Shown here: positions 27,036-39,074 of the stretch, one piece after another
Layout of the letters: each line of letters starts with the position of its first letter
How positions within the stretch are numbered: the first letter of the stretch is position 1
DNA from: Stappia sp. WLB 29
GTDB lineage: Bacteria; Pseudomonadota; Alphaproteobacteria; Rhizobiales; Stappiaceae
DNA: 64,000 bases
Assembly (NCBI RefSeq): GCF_023507705.1
Contig: NZ_JALBGD010000003.1
Location: 124,001 to 188,000, forward strand
Reading direction: 5' to 3'
Program-made: the position numbers and the translations under genes
Notes under the pieces: model-generated
What the model saw: only the letters and a program-made list of their open reading frames with translations
What the model was told of the DNA's origin: nothing
Database searches by the model: none

Positions 27036-28270
27036 ACTGAACCGCTATCCGATGTTTGGTCAACAAACCGAAGCAACACTTCAATGCACAACGTCCCAGC
27101 GGCAGCGGCCTTCTTTGCGCGCTCCACCAAGTAATAGTCGAAAGCCATCATCGGCGTGGTCGTTTTGCCCCGTTCCGCTATCATCTCGGCGGCTTGGACT
27201 ATGCGAAGCAACTCCGCAACGTCGAGCAAATGAGCAAACCCGCCGGTCGCGCGCATGAAATCTTTCATGAAATCTAAACCGTAGGTGGCGCGGTCGTCCA
27301 CAAAGTCCAAATCGGGAATTAAGACTATAGCGTGGGCAGGGTGTTCCCGCTCGACATTCAGCGTCTCACCTTTCAAGCTTGTCACAGGCACGTTGGCCTT
27401 AATCTTACGGATAGCACCGCGAAGTTGGTTGAACGCCTTTTCGATATGAGCCGTAACGTCGCGCTTCAGCTTCGCCCTATTCGGTAGTTGTTCGCGCGCC
27501 AAAACAGAAAGGGTCTTCGATTCAATCAACACCGCACCGAACTCGTGGCTCAACAGAATGTCGGTTAGTTCACGCGTTCCCTTCCCCTTGGGAATTTGCG
27601 GGCTGTGATAGACACCCGAAGGTTGAAGGTTGTCGGTCAACCAAACGCCCAACTGCTCTTGCTGATTGCCTTCGTCATCATCGAACAGGTGAATGAGGCT
27701 GGACGAAGCGCAAGCCGTTATGAAGTGATTGTGGACAGCCTTCCAATCGGACTTTTCGCCGACTTCCAAAACCAACCATTCGTCGTTGCTGACGCCAGAA
27801 TTGTGAAAGCGGTTAACCATCGGCCCAACCGTTTCCCTTCTCGCCACATGATCGACGCGACCTAGCGCGGCGTTATCCGCCCACGCGGCAAGGCGGTCCA
27901 ATTTGCTGACTGTGGGCAGATTGTTCCAAGCGACGTTGACGGCCAGTTCATTGAACAGGAACGACACCAATGGCTCGCCACGCATCAATCCGCGAATGCC
28001 GTTCAATTCTTCTTCGCGTTCTGCAATCGACCAAAGAACGCCGCCATCGTCACCGTCGTCGCAGATTTTCAACGCATAGAGCAAACGTCCGTCGCACATA
28101 GCGAAACCAAGCTGCATGCGTGCACCAAGGACGACGTATTTTAGAAGGACGGTGCTGCCCTTGATAAGAAGGATCGGTTCAAAGCCGTCGCGACCACTGG
28201 CGTATTCGAATCTAATTAGCTGCGGGCAAGCCAAAAACTCGGAGCGGTTATGGTGCGATAGCATGTGCAT
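27032..28270 (-). CDS. Putative PD-(D/E)XK nuclease-like protein of the tRNA-Arg module
   Basis: 412 residues; ATG 28270 or 28264. Residues 220-290 read like a restriction-endonuclease-type core: Glu234 and Asp237 in GTRELTDILL, then Glu250-x-Lys252 in AVLIESKT, and a Gln-containing helix HIEKAFNQLRGAI near 275-287. That order fits PD-(D/E)XK nucleases of the NERD/Mrr kind. The first 200 residues match nothing I know. The pair with the membrane protein lies on the 3' side of tRNA-Arg with no integrase visible. A defence role is possible; host cell maintenance cannot be excluded. Confidence 0.65.
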   Translation of the reverse strand: MHMLSHHNRSEFLACPQLIRFEYASGRDGFEPILLIKGSTVLLKYVVLGARMQLGFAMCDGRLLYALKICDDGDDGGVLWSIAEREEELNGIRGLMRGEPLVSFLFNELAVNVAWNNLPTVSKLDRLAAWADNAALGRVDHVARRETVGPMVNRFHNSGVSNDEWLVLEVGEKSDWKAVHNHFITACASSSLIHLFDDDEGNQQEQLGVWLTDNLQPSGVYHSPQIPKGKGTRELTDILLSHEFGAVLIESKTLSVLAREQLPNRAKLKRDVTAHIEKAFNQLRGAIRKIKANVPVTSLKGETLNVEREHPAHAIVLIPDLDFVDDRATYGLDFMKDFMRATGGFAHLLDVAELLRIVQAAEMIAERGKTTTPMMAFDYYLVERAKKAAAAGTLCIEVLLRFVDQTSDSGSV

Positions 28271-28415
28271 TCAATCATCGTGCCATGGTCGCAGGCGAAA
28301 GCGAACGACTAAGTTGATCGATGGCATGGGCTTCGGCGAACTGCCTCACAGCCTACCCATGACCTGCCCGCGCCTTCGTCAGCAGCGGGTAGGTTGCAGA
28401 AATTGTCGGAAAATT

Positions 28416-28492
<77 letters not shown>

Positions 28493-28795
28493 TTCCGGCG
28501 GGGTGGACCCGCGGACGCGGTGCCTGTTCGACACCGGGGATGCGAAGCGTTCTTACAGGATCGCGCCAGCCGCATCAACCGGCGAATTGGCCCCTCCCGC
28601 CGCACGGGATAACCGGCGGCCCGCCGCCGAGCTGGGCAGGCAGCGGCAAGGTCGGCAGGCGGGCTGCCGTGGCCGGGGAGAACGGCCGGCAAAGGCCAGA
28701 AGACGCGGCCAGCCGGCAGGCTGTCGGTCTGCCGCCGTCCATCGGCTCCGGTTGCCGGGCAGGCGGCTCGATGCGCCGAACGGGCGAGCGGCCCC
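28493..28795. other. Gap upstream of tRNA-Arg
   Basis: About 300 GC-rich bases between tRNA-Arg and the end of the reductase gene. They should hold the tRNA promoter and the terminator of the long minus-strand operon. I see no convincing gene and no strong hairpin plus T-tract. Confidence 0.4.
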
Positions 28796-29740
28796 CTACA
28801 GATCGAGGACGATGCGGCCGCGGCCGCGGGAGACGCAGGGCATCAGCCAGGTCTTCTGGCGCCTGGCGTCGAGCACCACGTCGCGGTGGACGACCTCGCC
28901 TTGCAGGTAGCCGCATTCGCACGAGCCGCAGACGCCGGATTCGCACGAGGTCGGCAGCGCGATGCCGCCTTCCGCCAGCACGGCAACGAGGCTGCGCTCC
29001 GCCGGGACGGGAAGGACCGCGCCGGTGGAGGCGATCACCGCCTCGAAGGGCTCGGGCACGAAATCGCCGGGGTCGAGCGCCGCGAACCGCTCGGTATGGA
29101 AACACTCGGCCGGCCAGCCGCGCGCCGCCACCGCCGCCTCGACGGCCTCGGCAAGGCGCGGCGGCCCGCAGACGAGGACGTCGGCCTCGGCAGGCTCCGC
29201 CGCAAGCACGGCGGACGCATCGAACCGGCGCCCCTCCTCCGGAAACCAGGTGACGAGACGAGAGCCGCAGACGGCCGCGACCTCGTCCAGCAGCGGGGCG
29301 GCGGCGCGCGACCTTGCGCAATAGTGGAAGGCAAAGTCATTGGTCTGATGGGTGTTTTGGCGGGCCAGCCGGCGCGCCATCGCCAAGAGCGGCGTGACGC
29401 CGATGCCGCCGGCAACGAGAAGCGTGCGGCGGGGCACCTCCGGCAGCTCGAAATGGTTGCGCGGGGCGGCGACCGTCAGCAAGGCGTCCGGCGCCAGCGC
29501 CGCGTGCAGCCAGGCGGAACCGCCGCGCCCGGCCTCCTCCCGCCGGACGGCGATGAGGTAGTGGCTGCGGTCGTCCGGGTCGCCCCAGAGCGAATAGTGC
29601 CGCACGCCGAGGCCGGGCACATGCACGTCCACATGCGCCCCGGCGGTCCACGCCGGCAGCTGGGGCCGGCGCGGATGCTCGAGACGGATCGCGAGGACAT
29701 CGCCCGCTTCCCGGCGCAGCTCCGCGACCTTGAGCTTCAT
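28796..29740 (-). CDS. PDR/VanB-type reductase with C-terminal [2Fe-2S] ferredoxin
   Basis: 314 residues from ATG 29740 (GAGG site); ATG 29758 is the alternative. Domain order is flavin-binding barrel (VRHYSLWGDPDD near 49), NAD-binding domain (LLVAGGIGVTPLLAMARRLA) and plant-type ferredoxin with the cluster ligands CESGVCGSCECG...C. This is the phthalate dioxygenase reductase/VanB layout, passing electrons from NAD(P)H to a partner. No Rieske oxygenase gene is adjacent; the direct neighbour is a MOSC protein, which makes that a likely electron acceptor. Last gene of a six-gene operon. Confidence 0.88.
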   Translation of the reverse strand: MKLKVAELRREAGDVLAIRLEHPRRPQLPAWTAGAHVDVHVPGLGVRHYSLWGDPDDRSHYLIAVRREEAGRGGSAWLHAALAPDALLTVAAPRNHFELPEVPRRTLLVAGGIGVTPLLAMARRLARQNTHQTNDFAFHYCARSRAAAPLLDEVAAVCGSRLVTWFPEEGRRFDASAVLAAEPAEADVLVCGPPRLAEAVEAAVAARGWPAECFHTERFAALDPGDFVPEPFEAVIASTGAVLPVPAERSLVAVLAEGGIALPTSCESGVCGSCECGYLQGEVVHRDVVLDARRQKTWLMPCVSRGRGRIVLDL

Positions 29741-29761
29741 GACAAGCCTCGCGACCATGGC

Positions 29762-30328
29762 TCAGTCCAGCATCTCGATGGTGTCGCCGGGGCGGATGGT
29801 GCCGCCCTTCTCGATGCCGCAATTGAGGCCGGAGCGGTTGTAGAGCGGCAGGAAGACCTCCATGCCCAGCAGCGTCTCCAGATACTTGCACGGGAAGTTG
29901 AGCCGGCCGCCGCGCAGGATCACCTCGCCGACGCGGAAGCGCCGGCCGACCAGGTGGTTCAGCGGCACGCCGCGCACCGTCAGGTTGCGCCGGTGGTCGA
30001 CCGGCTCCAGCACCACCGGGCCGGACTGGAGCGGGGGATCGTTGCGGGCGAGCGCATCCAGCGCCTCCTGCTCGATCAATGTCACCTCGCGCACGTCGGG
30101 ACGGGCGGAATAGGTGCCGGTTCCGAGGAAATAGCGGTCGCCCTCGATGCCGCGGCCGGCAACGCAGACCGCCTCGTCCAGCTCCTCCATCTCGAAGCTG
30201 GCTTCCGGCGCGATGTGGATGTGCAGCAGCTCGCCGGTCCAGCCGGTGACGCCGCCCCGCCGGCCCAGCGCAACGATGGCGGCCGGGTGGCTGAAGGCTT
30301 CGACCATTTCGGGTGCTTCGCTTGCCAT
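29762..30328 (-). CDS. MOSC-domain molybdenum cofactor protein
   Basis: 188 residues from ATG 30328 (GAGG site). The MOSC core shows GRGIEGDRYF, VDHRRNLTVRGVPLNHLVGR and the conserved Cys in GGRLNFPCKYLE, the presumed Mo ligand. MOSC proteins carry sulfurated Mo cofactor; YiiM and mARC use it to reduce N-hydroxylated compounds with electrons from a 2Fe-2S partner. The reductase gene begins only 21 bases downstream, which supports such a pair. The substrate is unknown. Confidence 0.85.
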   Translation of the reverse strand: MASEAPEMVEAFSHPAAIVALGRRGGVTGWTGELLHIHIAPEASFEMEELDEAVCVAGRGIEGDRYFLGTGTYSARPDVREVTLIEQEALDALARNDPPLQSGPVVLEPVDHRRNLTVRGVPLNHLVGRRFRVGEVILRGGRLNFPCKYLETLLGMEVFLPLYNRSGLNCGIEKGGTIRPGDTIEMLD

Positions 30329-30336
30329 GACGGACC

Positions 30337-30720
30337 TCACTTCACCCGCACGGCGACGGCTTCGATCTCGACCAGCGCATCCTTGGGCAGGCGCGCGACC
30401 TCGATCGCCGAGCGGGCCGGCGGCTCGCTCGGGAAGGCCTTGGCGTAGACGCCGTTCATGGCGGCGAAATCGTCCATGTTCTTCAGGAAGACCGTCGTCT
30501 TGAGCACCGAGGCGAGCGAGGCGCCGGCGGCTTCCAGCACGGTCCTGAGGTTGTCGAGCGAGGCCTGGGTCTGCGCCTCGACACCCTCCACCAGCTGGCC
30601 GGTCGCCGGGTCGATGGGCAACTGGCCGGAGACGAAGACGAGATCGCCATAGGCGACGGCCGGCGACAGCGGCACGCCGGGCACGGTGACGGAGGGCGGG
30701 GCGATGACAGTACGGGACAT
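30337..30720 (-). CDS. RidA family enamine/imine deaminase
   Basis: 127 residues, the usual RidA length. Conserved text includes FVSGQLPIDPATGQLV, QTQASLDNLRTVLEAAG, TTVFLKNMDDFAAMNGVY and the substrate Arg near PPARSAIEVARLPKDALVEIEAVA. RidA proteins hydrolyse reactive enamine or imine products to ketoacids and ammonia. Its place between TRAP and MOSC genes implies that the imported compound yields such an intermediate. The ribosome site of the MOSC gene lies at its stop codon. Confidence 0.93.
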   Translation of the reverse strand: MSRTVIAPPSVTVPGVPLSPAVAYGDLVFVSGQLPIDPATGQLVEGVEAQTQASLDNLRTVLEAAGASLASVLKTTVFLKNMDDFAAMNGVYAKAFPSEPPARSAIEVARLPKDALVEIEAVAVRVK

Positions 30721-30763
30721 GCGTTTCCTTTCGGGTTGGGTTGGGCGGGGCCCGGCGCCTGCT

Positions 30764-32128
30764 TCAGTAACCGAGGGCGCCGGGCAGCCAGAGAACCAGC
30801 GCCGGGAACAGCAGGCAGAGCCCGAGGCCGGTGAGCTGGAGAAGCGTGAAGGGGATCACCCCCTTGTAGATGTCTCCCAGGGTGAGATGGGCGTGGCCTG
30901 CCTGCCGCAGGTAGAACAGCGCCGGCCCGAAGGGAGGCGTGAGGTAGGAGGTCTGCAGGTTGACCGCGACGACGACGGCGAACCACAGCAGCAGCTGGTC
31001 GGAGGGCACCGTGTCGCCGAGGTCGAGGGACATGACGATGGGCCGGAAGACGGGCAGAATGATCAGAGTGATCTCCAGCCAGTCGAAGAAGAAGCCGAGC
31101 AGGAAGACGATCGCCATCAGCAGGACGACGAGCGTCCAGTCATGCAGGTCGAGCAGGTCGATCACATGGATGATGGCGTCGTCGCCGCCGAGCTCGCGGA
31201 AGACGTAGGAAAACAGCGTCGCACCGCAGAAGATGCCGAAGATCATCGCATTGGTGAGCGCCGTGCCCCGCGCCACCTCGCGCAGGAGCCCGAGGCTCAG
31301 CCGGCCGTTGAACAGGGCAAGGAGCGTTGCCCCGAAGGCGCCGATGCCGGCGGCCTCCGTCGGGGTGGCAAGGCCGCCGACGATGGAGCCGAGTACGAAG
31401 ACCACCAGCAGGGTGGGCGGCACGAAGCCCTTGAGCACCAGCATCCAGATGTCGCCGGCGGTCTCGTCCCCCGGCTTTGCCATCCGCGGCATGCGGTCCG
31501 GCCGGATCAGCGCCATGACGACGATGAAGACCAGGTAGAGGCCGGAAAGCAGCAGGCCGGGAATGACCGCGCCGGCGAAGAGATCGCCGACCGGGATCGC
31601 CAGCATGTCGCCCATCACCACCAGCATGATCGAGGGCGGGATGAGGATGCCGAGCGTGCCGGAGGCGGCGATGACGCCGGAGGTCATGCCCTTGTCGTAG
31701 CCCCGGTCGACCATCACCGGCAGGGCGAGCATGGCCAGCATCACCACCGAGGCGCCGACGATGCCGGTCGTCGCCGCCATGATGGTGCCCATCAGCACGA
31801 CGGCGAGCGCCAGGCCGCCGGGCACCCGGCGCATCAGCACCGAGAGGATTTCCAGCAGGTGGCGGGCCACCCCGCTCTTTTCCAGCATGATCCCCATGAA
31901 GATGAACATGGGGATGGCCACGAGGACGAGGTTCTCCGCGATCGACCCCCAGATGCGGCTGACGATGAGGAACAGCTGCATGGGATAGAACATGTCGAGC
32001 GCACCGCCGAGGGCGGCGAAGGCAAGACCGACGCCGGCAAGGCAGAAGGCGACGGGAAAGCCGGAGAACAGGATCAGCACCAGGCCGCCGAGCATGGTCA
32101 GCGGCAACACGACTTCGAACGTGCTCAC
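30764..32128 (-). CDS. TRAP transporter large permease (DctM type)
   Basis: 454 residues from GTG 32128, overlapping the small-permease stop. About twelve membrane helices. DctM marks include IPMFIFMGIMLEKSGVA, GGLALAVVLMGTIMAATTGI, SGTLGILIPPSIMLVVMGD and LTPPFGPALFYLRQ. It drives Na+-coupled uptake of organic acids delivered by the binding protein. The gap to ridA is 43 bases. Confidence 0.93.
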   Translation of the reverse strand: MSTFEVVLPLTMLGGLVLILFSGFPVAFCLAGVGLAFAALGGALDMFYPMQLFLIVSRIWGSIAENLVLVAIPMFIFMGIMLEKSGVARHLLEILSVLMRRVPGGLALAVVLMGTIMAATTGIVGASVVMLAMLALPVMVDRGYDKGMTSGVIAASGTLGILIPPSIMLVVMGDMLAIPVGDLFAGAVIPGLLLSGLYLVFIVVMALIRPDRMPRMAKPGDETAGDIWMLVLKGFVPPTLLVVFVLGSIVGGLATPTEAAGIGAFGATLLALFNGRLSLGLLREVARGTALTNAMIFGIFCGATLFSYVFRELGGDDAIIHVIDLLDLHDWTLVVLLMAIVFLLGFFFDWLEITLIILPVFRPIVMSLDLGDTVPSDQLLLWFAVVVAVNLQTSYLTPPFGPALFYLRQAGHAHLTLGDIYKGVIPFTLLQLTGLGLCLLFPALVLWLPGALGY

Positions 32129-32676
32129 AGGCCCACCTCCTCGTGCCGGGAGGGAGGCGCCGGCGGGGGCGCGGCCCCCATCAGCCGGGCGATCTGCTCT
32201 GCGATGACGCCGAGCGCTGCCGACAGCAGCGCGACGAACCCGACGAGCAGGGCCGACTTGATGATCCAGCGATGGGCAAGGCCCGTCTGCGAGGCCGAGG
32301 CTTCGCCGAGCAGGTAGGAGCGCTCCACGAAGGTCCAGCCGTAATAGAGCACGATCACGCAGAACGGCACGACGAAGAGCAGCGCGCCGATCAGCTCGAC
32401 GACCGCGACGGTCGTCTCGCCGAAGCGGGCCTGCAGCACGTCGATGCGCACATGCTCTCCCTCGACATAGGCATAGCCGAGGGAGAAGAGGAACAGAGCG
32501 GCATGGAAATGCCACTCCAGGTCTTGCAGCTTGGTCGAGCCGAGCACCACGAAGCGGCGCGTGATCACATCCACGACGACGGTCAGGATCAGGAGGACGA
32601 CGAACCATGCCGCCGCCTGTCCCAACCGCCGCGCGAACGCCTTCAGGAATTGGGCCGAAGCCAGAAGGAGGGTCAT
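32125..32676 (-). CDS. TRAP transporter small permease (DctQ type)
   Basis: 183 residues with four membrane helices (FVVLLILTVVVDVITRR, AALFLFSLGYAYV, ALLFVVPFCVIVLYYGW, ALLVGFVALLSAALGV). The motif LQDLEWHFHAALFL resembles DctQ proteins of TRAP systems for larger or keto acids. Starts 3 bases after the binding-protein gene. Confidence 0.9.
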   Translation of the reverse strand: MTLLLASAQFLKAFARRLGQAAAWFVVLLILTVVVDVITRRFVVLGSTKLQDLEWHFHAALFLFSLGYAYVEGEHVRIDVLQARFGETTVAVVELIGALLFVVPFCVIVLYYGWTFVERSYLLGEASASQTGLAHRWIIKSALLVGFVALLSAALGVIAEQIARLMGAAPPPAPPSRHEEVGL

Positions 32677-32679
32677 GGC

Positions 32680-33732
32680 TTACTTGAGGTACCCCAGCTC
32701 CTTCCAGGTGGCGTAGTCCGCCCGGAAGCTGGAGAAGCTCTCGTAGGCCCGCTTGAAGTCGGGATCGGCCGCGACCTGCTCGGCGATGACCTCTTCGGAC
32801 GCGGCCTTCAGCTTGGCCAGGTCCTCGTCCGACCAGCGATGCAGCTGCACGCCCTTTTCCTGCAGCTCCTTGAGCGCCGGCAGCTGGATCGCCTCGCCCT
32901 CGGCGATACCGTAGCGCACGTTGTCGCCGCACACGGCCTCGATCTGGGCCTGCTGGGTCTCGGTCAAGGCGTCCCAGCGGTCCTTGTTGATCATCAGGTC
33001 GAAGAAGGTCGACTGCTGGTGCCAGCCGGGGAAGTAATAGTGCTTGGCGATCTGCCAGAAGCCCATGTTGAGGTCGATGGCCGGCTGCACGAATTCCAGG
33101 CCGTCGATGACACCGCGCTCCAGCGCGGGATAGACGTCGGGAGCCGCGAGCAGCTGGGCCGAGACGCCGAACTTCTCCAGCGCCTTGGCGCCGAGGCCGA
33201 AGAAGCGCAGCTTGAGGCCGGCGAGCTCGTCCACGCTCTTGATCTCGTTGCGGAACCAGCCGGAGCCCTCGGGCGCCAGCATGCCGCACATCACCGACTT
33301 GATGCCGTACTTGCCGTAGATCTCGTCGAAGATCTCCTTGCCGCCGCCGAAATAGAACCAGGCCATGTATTCGGGCGAGGACGGGCCGAAGGGCAGGGCC
33401 GCGAAGACCTGCAGCGCCGGCACCTTGCCGCCCCAGAACCCGGGGGTGGAGAAGGCCGCGTCGATGGCGCCGACGGAGACCGCGTCGAAGGTCTCGAGCG
33501 GCGGCACCAGGGCGCTGGGCTCGAAGAAGCGGATCTCGATGCTGCCGCCGGATACCCTGGCGATCTGTGCCTCCAGCCGCTTGCCGAGCGTGCCGAGCTG
33601 CGGCAGCGAACTGGAGAAGGTGCCTGCCATCTTCCATTTGACCTTGGCGTCCTCGGCCTTTGCCACGGTCCCGAATGCGGTCGTCGCCAGAAGCGCGATC
33701 GCGGCTCCACGCAGAAGTCCAGTGATCGTCAT
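32680..33732 (-). CDS. TRAP transporter substrate-binding protein (DctP type)
   Basis: 350 residues from ATG 33732 with a signal peptide (LLRGAAIALLATTAFGTVAKA). DctP signatures include WKMAGTFSS, FDAVSVGAIDAAFSTPGFW, LKLRFFGLGAKALEKFGVSA and ALERGVIDGLEFVQPAIDLN, where family members place the substrate-binding Arg and nearby aromatics. The substrate is unknown; the family takes carboxylates such as keto acids, taurine or aromatic acids. First gene of the operon, divergent from the XRE-cupin regulator. Confidence 0.9.
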   Translation of the reverse strand: MTITGLLRGAAIALLATTAFGTVAKAEDAKVKWKMAGTFSSSLPQLGTLGKRLEAQIARVSGGSIEIRFFEPSALVPPLETFDAVSVGAIDAAFSTPGFWGGKVPALQVFAALPFGPSSPEYMAWFYFGGGKEIFDEIYGKYGIKSVMCGMLAPEGSGWFRNEIKSVDELAGLKLRFFGLGAKALEKFGVSAQLLAAPDVYPALERGVIDGLEFVQPAIDLNMGFWQIAKHYYFPGWHQQSTFFDLMINKDRWDALTETQQAQIEAVCGDNVRYGIAEGEAIQLPALKELQEKGVQLHRWSDEDLAKLKAASEEVIAEQVAADPDFKRAYESFSSFRADYATWKELGYLK

Positions 33733-33767
33733 GTGTCGTTCCCCTGCATGCCCGATTTGTAGACAAC

Positions 33768-33784
33768 GTTGCCTAATAGGCAAC
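33768..33784. promoter_or_regulatory. Palindromic operator 1 (probable XRE-cupin site)
   Basis: GTTGCCTA-A-TAGGCAAC is a perfect inverted repeat, 36 bases upstream of the TRAP binding-protein start and within the divergent gap to the XRE-cupin gene. Confidence 0.7.
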
Positions 33785-33883
33785 CAGAAAATCGGCCGCC
33801 GGGCGTTTTCACGGCCTATGCGGCAATATGAGCAAGGGACATGCCAGATTTACCGGGGCGCCCCTCTGGACGCCATAAACATC

Positions 33884-33899
33884 GTTGCCTATAGGACAA
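33884..33899. promoter_or_regulatory. Operator 2, degenerate copy of the palindrome
   Basis: GTTGCCTATAGGACAA repeats the left arm of the 33768 palindrome exactly and its right arm with one inserted base. Two copies about 115 bases apart fit autoregulation plus control of the TRAP operon. Confidence 0.55.
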
Positions 33900-34033
33900 G
33901 GCTCGTGATTTTGCCCGGCCTGGCGCGAAACCCGCTGCGCCTGTTTTTCCGGCCGGGCGCCAGTATATTGGCCGGAACCACGGGCTGCCCCGCGAGGAGG
34001 CGGCCGCCCCGGCAGGAAAGGATGGCGCTTTAG

Positions 34034-34612
34034 ATGGCACGCGATGCGGCGGAGAAACTGACCCTGCCGACCGGGATCGGTCTCGGCAGGGCGATCAGAG
34101 CGCTGCGGCAGGACAAAAACCTGTCGCTGTCGCAGCTGGCGCTCGATGCAACACTCGACAAGGGCTACCTGTCGCGGGTGGAGCGCGGCATCAAGGTGCC
34201 GTCCATCGCCATCATCCTGCGCATCGCGGCGGCGCTGGACGTCTCCGTCGCCCAGCTGTTCGGCGCGGCGGAGGAGCACAGGCTGGTCTTCGTCACCCGC
34301 GCCGACGAGCGCGACGAGCTGACCGCGCGCGACGACAGCTATCACATGCGGCTGCTGACCCAGGGCCACGGCAGCTCGGGGCTGGAAGTGTTCCTGATGT
34401 ATCCGCCGGACGAGCTGCGCGAGGAGCCCGAGGCCGAGCACCGCGGCGAGGAGCTGCTGTTCGTCGTCGAAGGGCGGGTGGAGATCTCCTTCCCGGAGGA
34501 GAACATCGTGTTGGCCAAGGGAGACTCGGTGCAGTTTCCCGGCCCCTTGCGCCACCAGGTGCGGCGGCTGGAGGAAAACACCTGCGTGCTGATCGCCGTC
34601 AGCGGCCCCTGA
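34034..34612 (+). CDS. XRE-cupin transcriptional regulator
   Basis: 192 residues. The HTH-XRE domain covers residues about 15-75 (LGRAIRALRQDKNLSLSQLA...KGYLSRVERGIKVPSIAIIL), and a cupin sensor domain follows (SGLEVFLMYPPDELREEP, EELLFVVEGRVEISFP, KGDSVQFPGPLRHQVRR). Such regulators (PuuR/SutR-like) usually control nearby uptake and catabolism genes. Divergent from the TRAP operon with two palindromic sites between. A three-codon ATG-GCG-CTT-TAG reading frame abuts its ATG directly, just after the AGGAAAGG ribosome site. Confidence 0.88.
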   Translation: MARDAAEKLTLPTGIGLGRAIRALRQDKNLSLSQLALDATLDKGYLSRVERGIKVPSIAIILRIAAALDVSVAQLFGAAEEHRLVFVTRADERDELTARDDSYHMRLLTQGHGSSGLEVFLMYPPDELREEPEAEHRGEELLFVVEGRVEISFPEENIVLAKGDSVQFPGPLRHQVRRLEENTCVLIAVSGP

Positions 34613-34643
34613 GCGGGCATCTTGCACCAGCGGACATGCAAAA

Positions 34644-34676
34644 GGCCCCGGCGAGACCATCGCCGGGGCCTTTTTT
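34644..34676. terminator. Strong bidirectional terminator between the XRE gene and trpB
   Basis: GGCCCCGGCGA/TCGCCGGGGCC forms a perfect 11-base stem around a 5-base loop, with TTTTTT on the right and AAAA on the left. It serves the two converging genes. Confidence 0.92.
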
Positions 34677-34702
34677 CGAAGGTCGAGCCGAAATAAGGCG
34701 GC

Positions 34703-35913
<1,211 letters not shown>

Positions 35914-35917
<4 letters not shown>

Positions 35918-36606
35918 GCGCTGCGTCCCTGTTCGGCGGCGTCAGACGCCGCTCCCGGCACCGCCCGGCGTGCAGCCGCGACGAACGCCCTGATGAGTTC
36001 CGTGTCCTTGACGCCCCGCGCGCGCTCCACGCCCGAGGAGACGTCGACGTCGCGGATCCCGCCGATGCGGACCGCCTCGCCGACCGTCGCGGCATCCAGC
36101 CCACCGGAAAGCATGAGCGGAACGCCGAGGTCAAGGCCCTTGAGCAGGCGCCAGTCGAAGCTGACGCCGTTGCCGCCCGGCAGCACCGCGCCCTTCGGCG
36201 GCTTGGCATCGAAGAGCAGCCGGTCGGCATGGGCGACATAGGGCGCGGCGGCGGCAATGTCCTCGGCCGCCGAGATGCCCAGCGCCTTCATGATCCTGAT
36301 GCCGTGCCGCGCCTTCAGCTCCGCGCAGCGCGCCGGGCTCTCGCGCCCGTGCAGCTGCAGCCAGTCGGGCCGTACGGACGCCACGATGGCGTCCAACAGC
36401 GCATCGTCCGCATCGACCGTCAGCACCACGATCTCGGCCCGGCCGCGGGCGCGCCCGGCAAGCCGCGCCGCAACCTCGAGCGACACGTTGCGCGGGCTCT
36501 TTTCGAAGAAGACGAGGCCGATCATGTCGGCCCCGGCTGCAAGCGCGGCGTCGAGCGTCTCTTCGGTCGACAGACCGCAGATCTTGACGAGGCCGCGTTC
36601 GCTCAT
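35914..36606 (-). CDS. trpF: Phosphoribosylanthranilate isomerase
   Basis: 230 residues, TIM barrel. Converts phosphoribosylanthranilate to the CdRP ketose in tryptophan synthesis. The catalytic Cys is in [12 protein letters not shown], with [22 protein letters not shown] and the C-terminal phosphate site [14 protein letters not shown] followed by DVSSGVE. Coupled to trpB by a 4-base overlap; 14 bases downstream of the maeB stop. Confidence 0.95.
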
Positions 36607-36620
36607 CGTTTCCGTATCCC

Positions 36621-38903
<2,283 letters not shown>

Positions 38904-39074
38904 GCGGTTTCCTCCAGATCATTGCGCCGTCACGGCGGCGGACGCAGACCTTATCCCCGGAGGATTCAAGGCTCAAGCCGAGTTGGCGGCCGAGGTCAAC
39001 AAAGCGGGGAGGACCTGCGGCGGGGGACGTGCAGGCTCTTCCGTCCCGGACGCCGCCGCATTAGGGTCTGCCGC

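Noticed and set aside
28796-29740. Reductase as part of a Rieske oxygenase system
   Set aside because: No Rieske oxygenase subunit is adjacent; the neighbours are MOSC and RidA genes, so an oxygenase role is not supported here.
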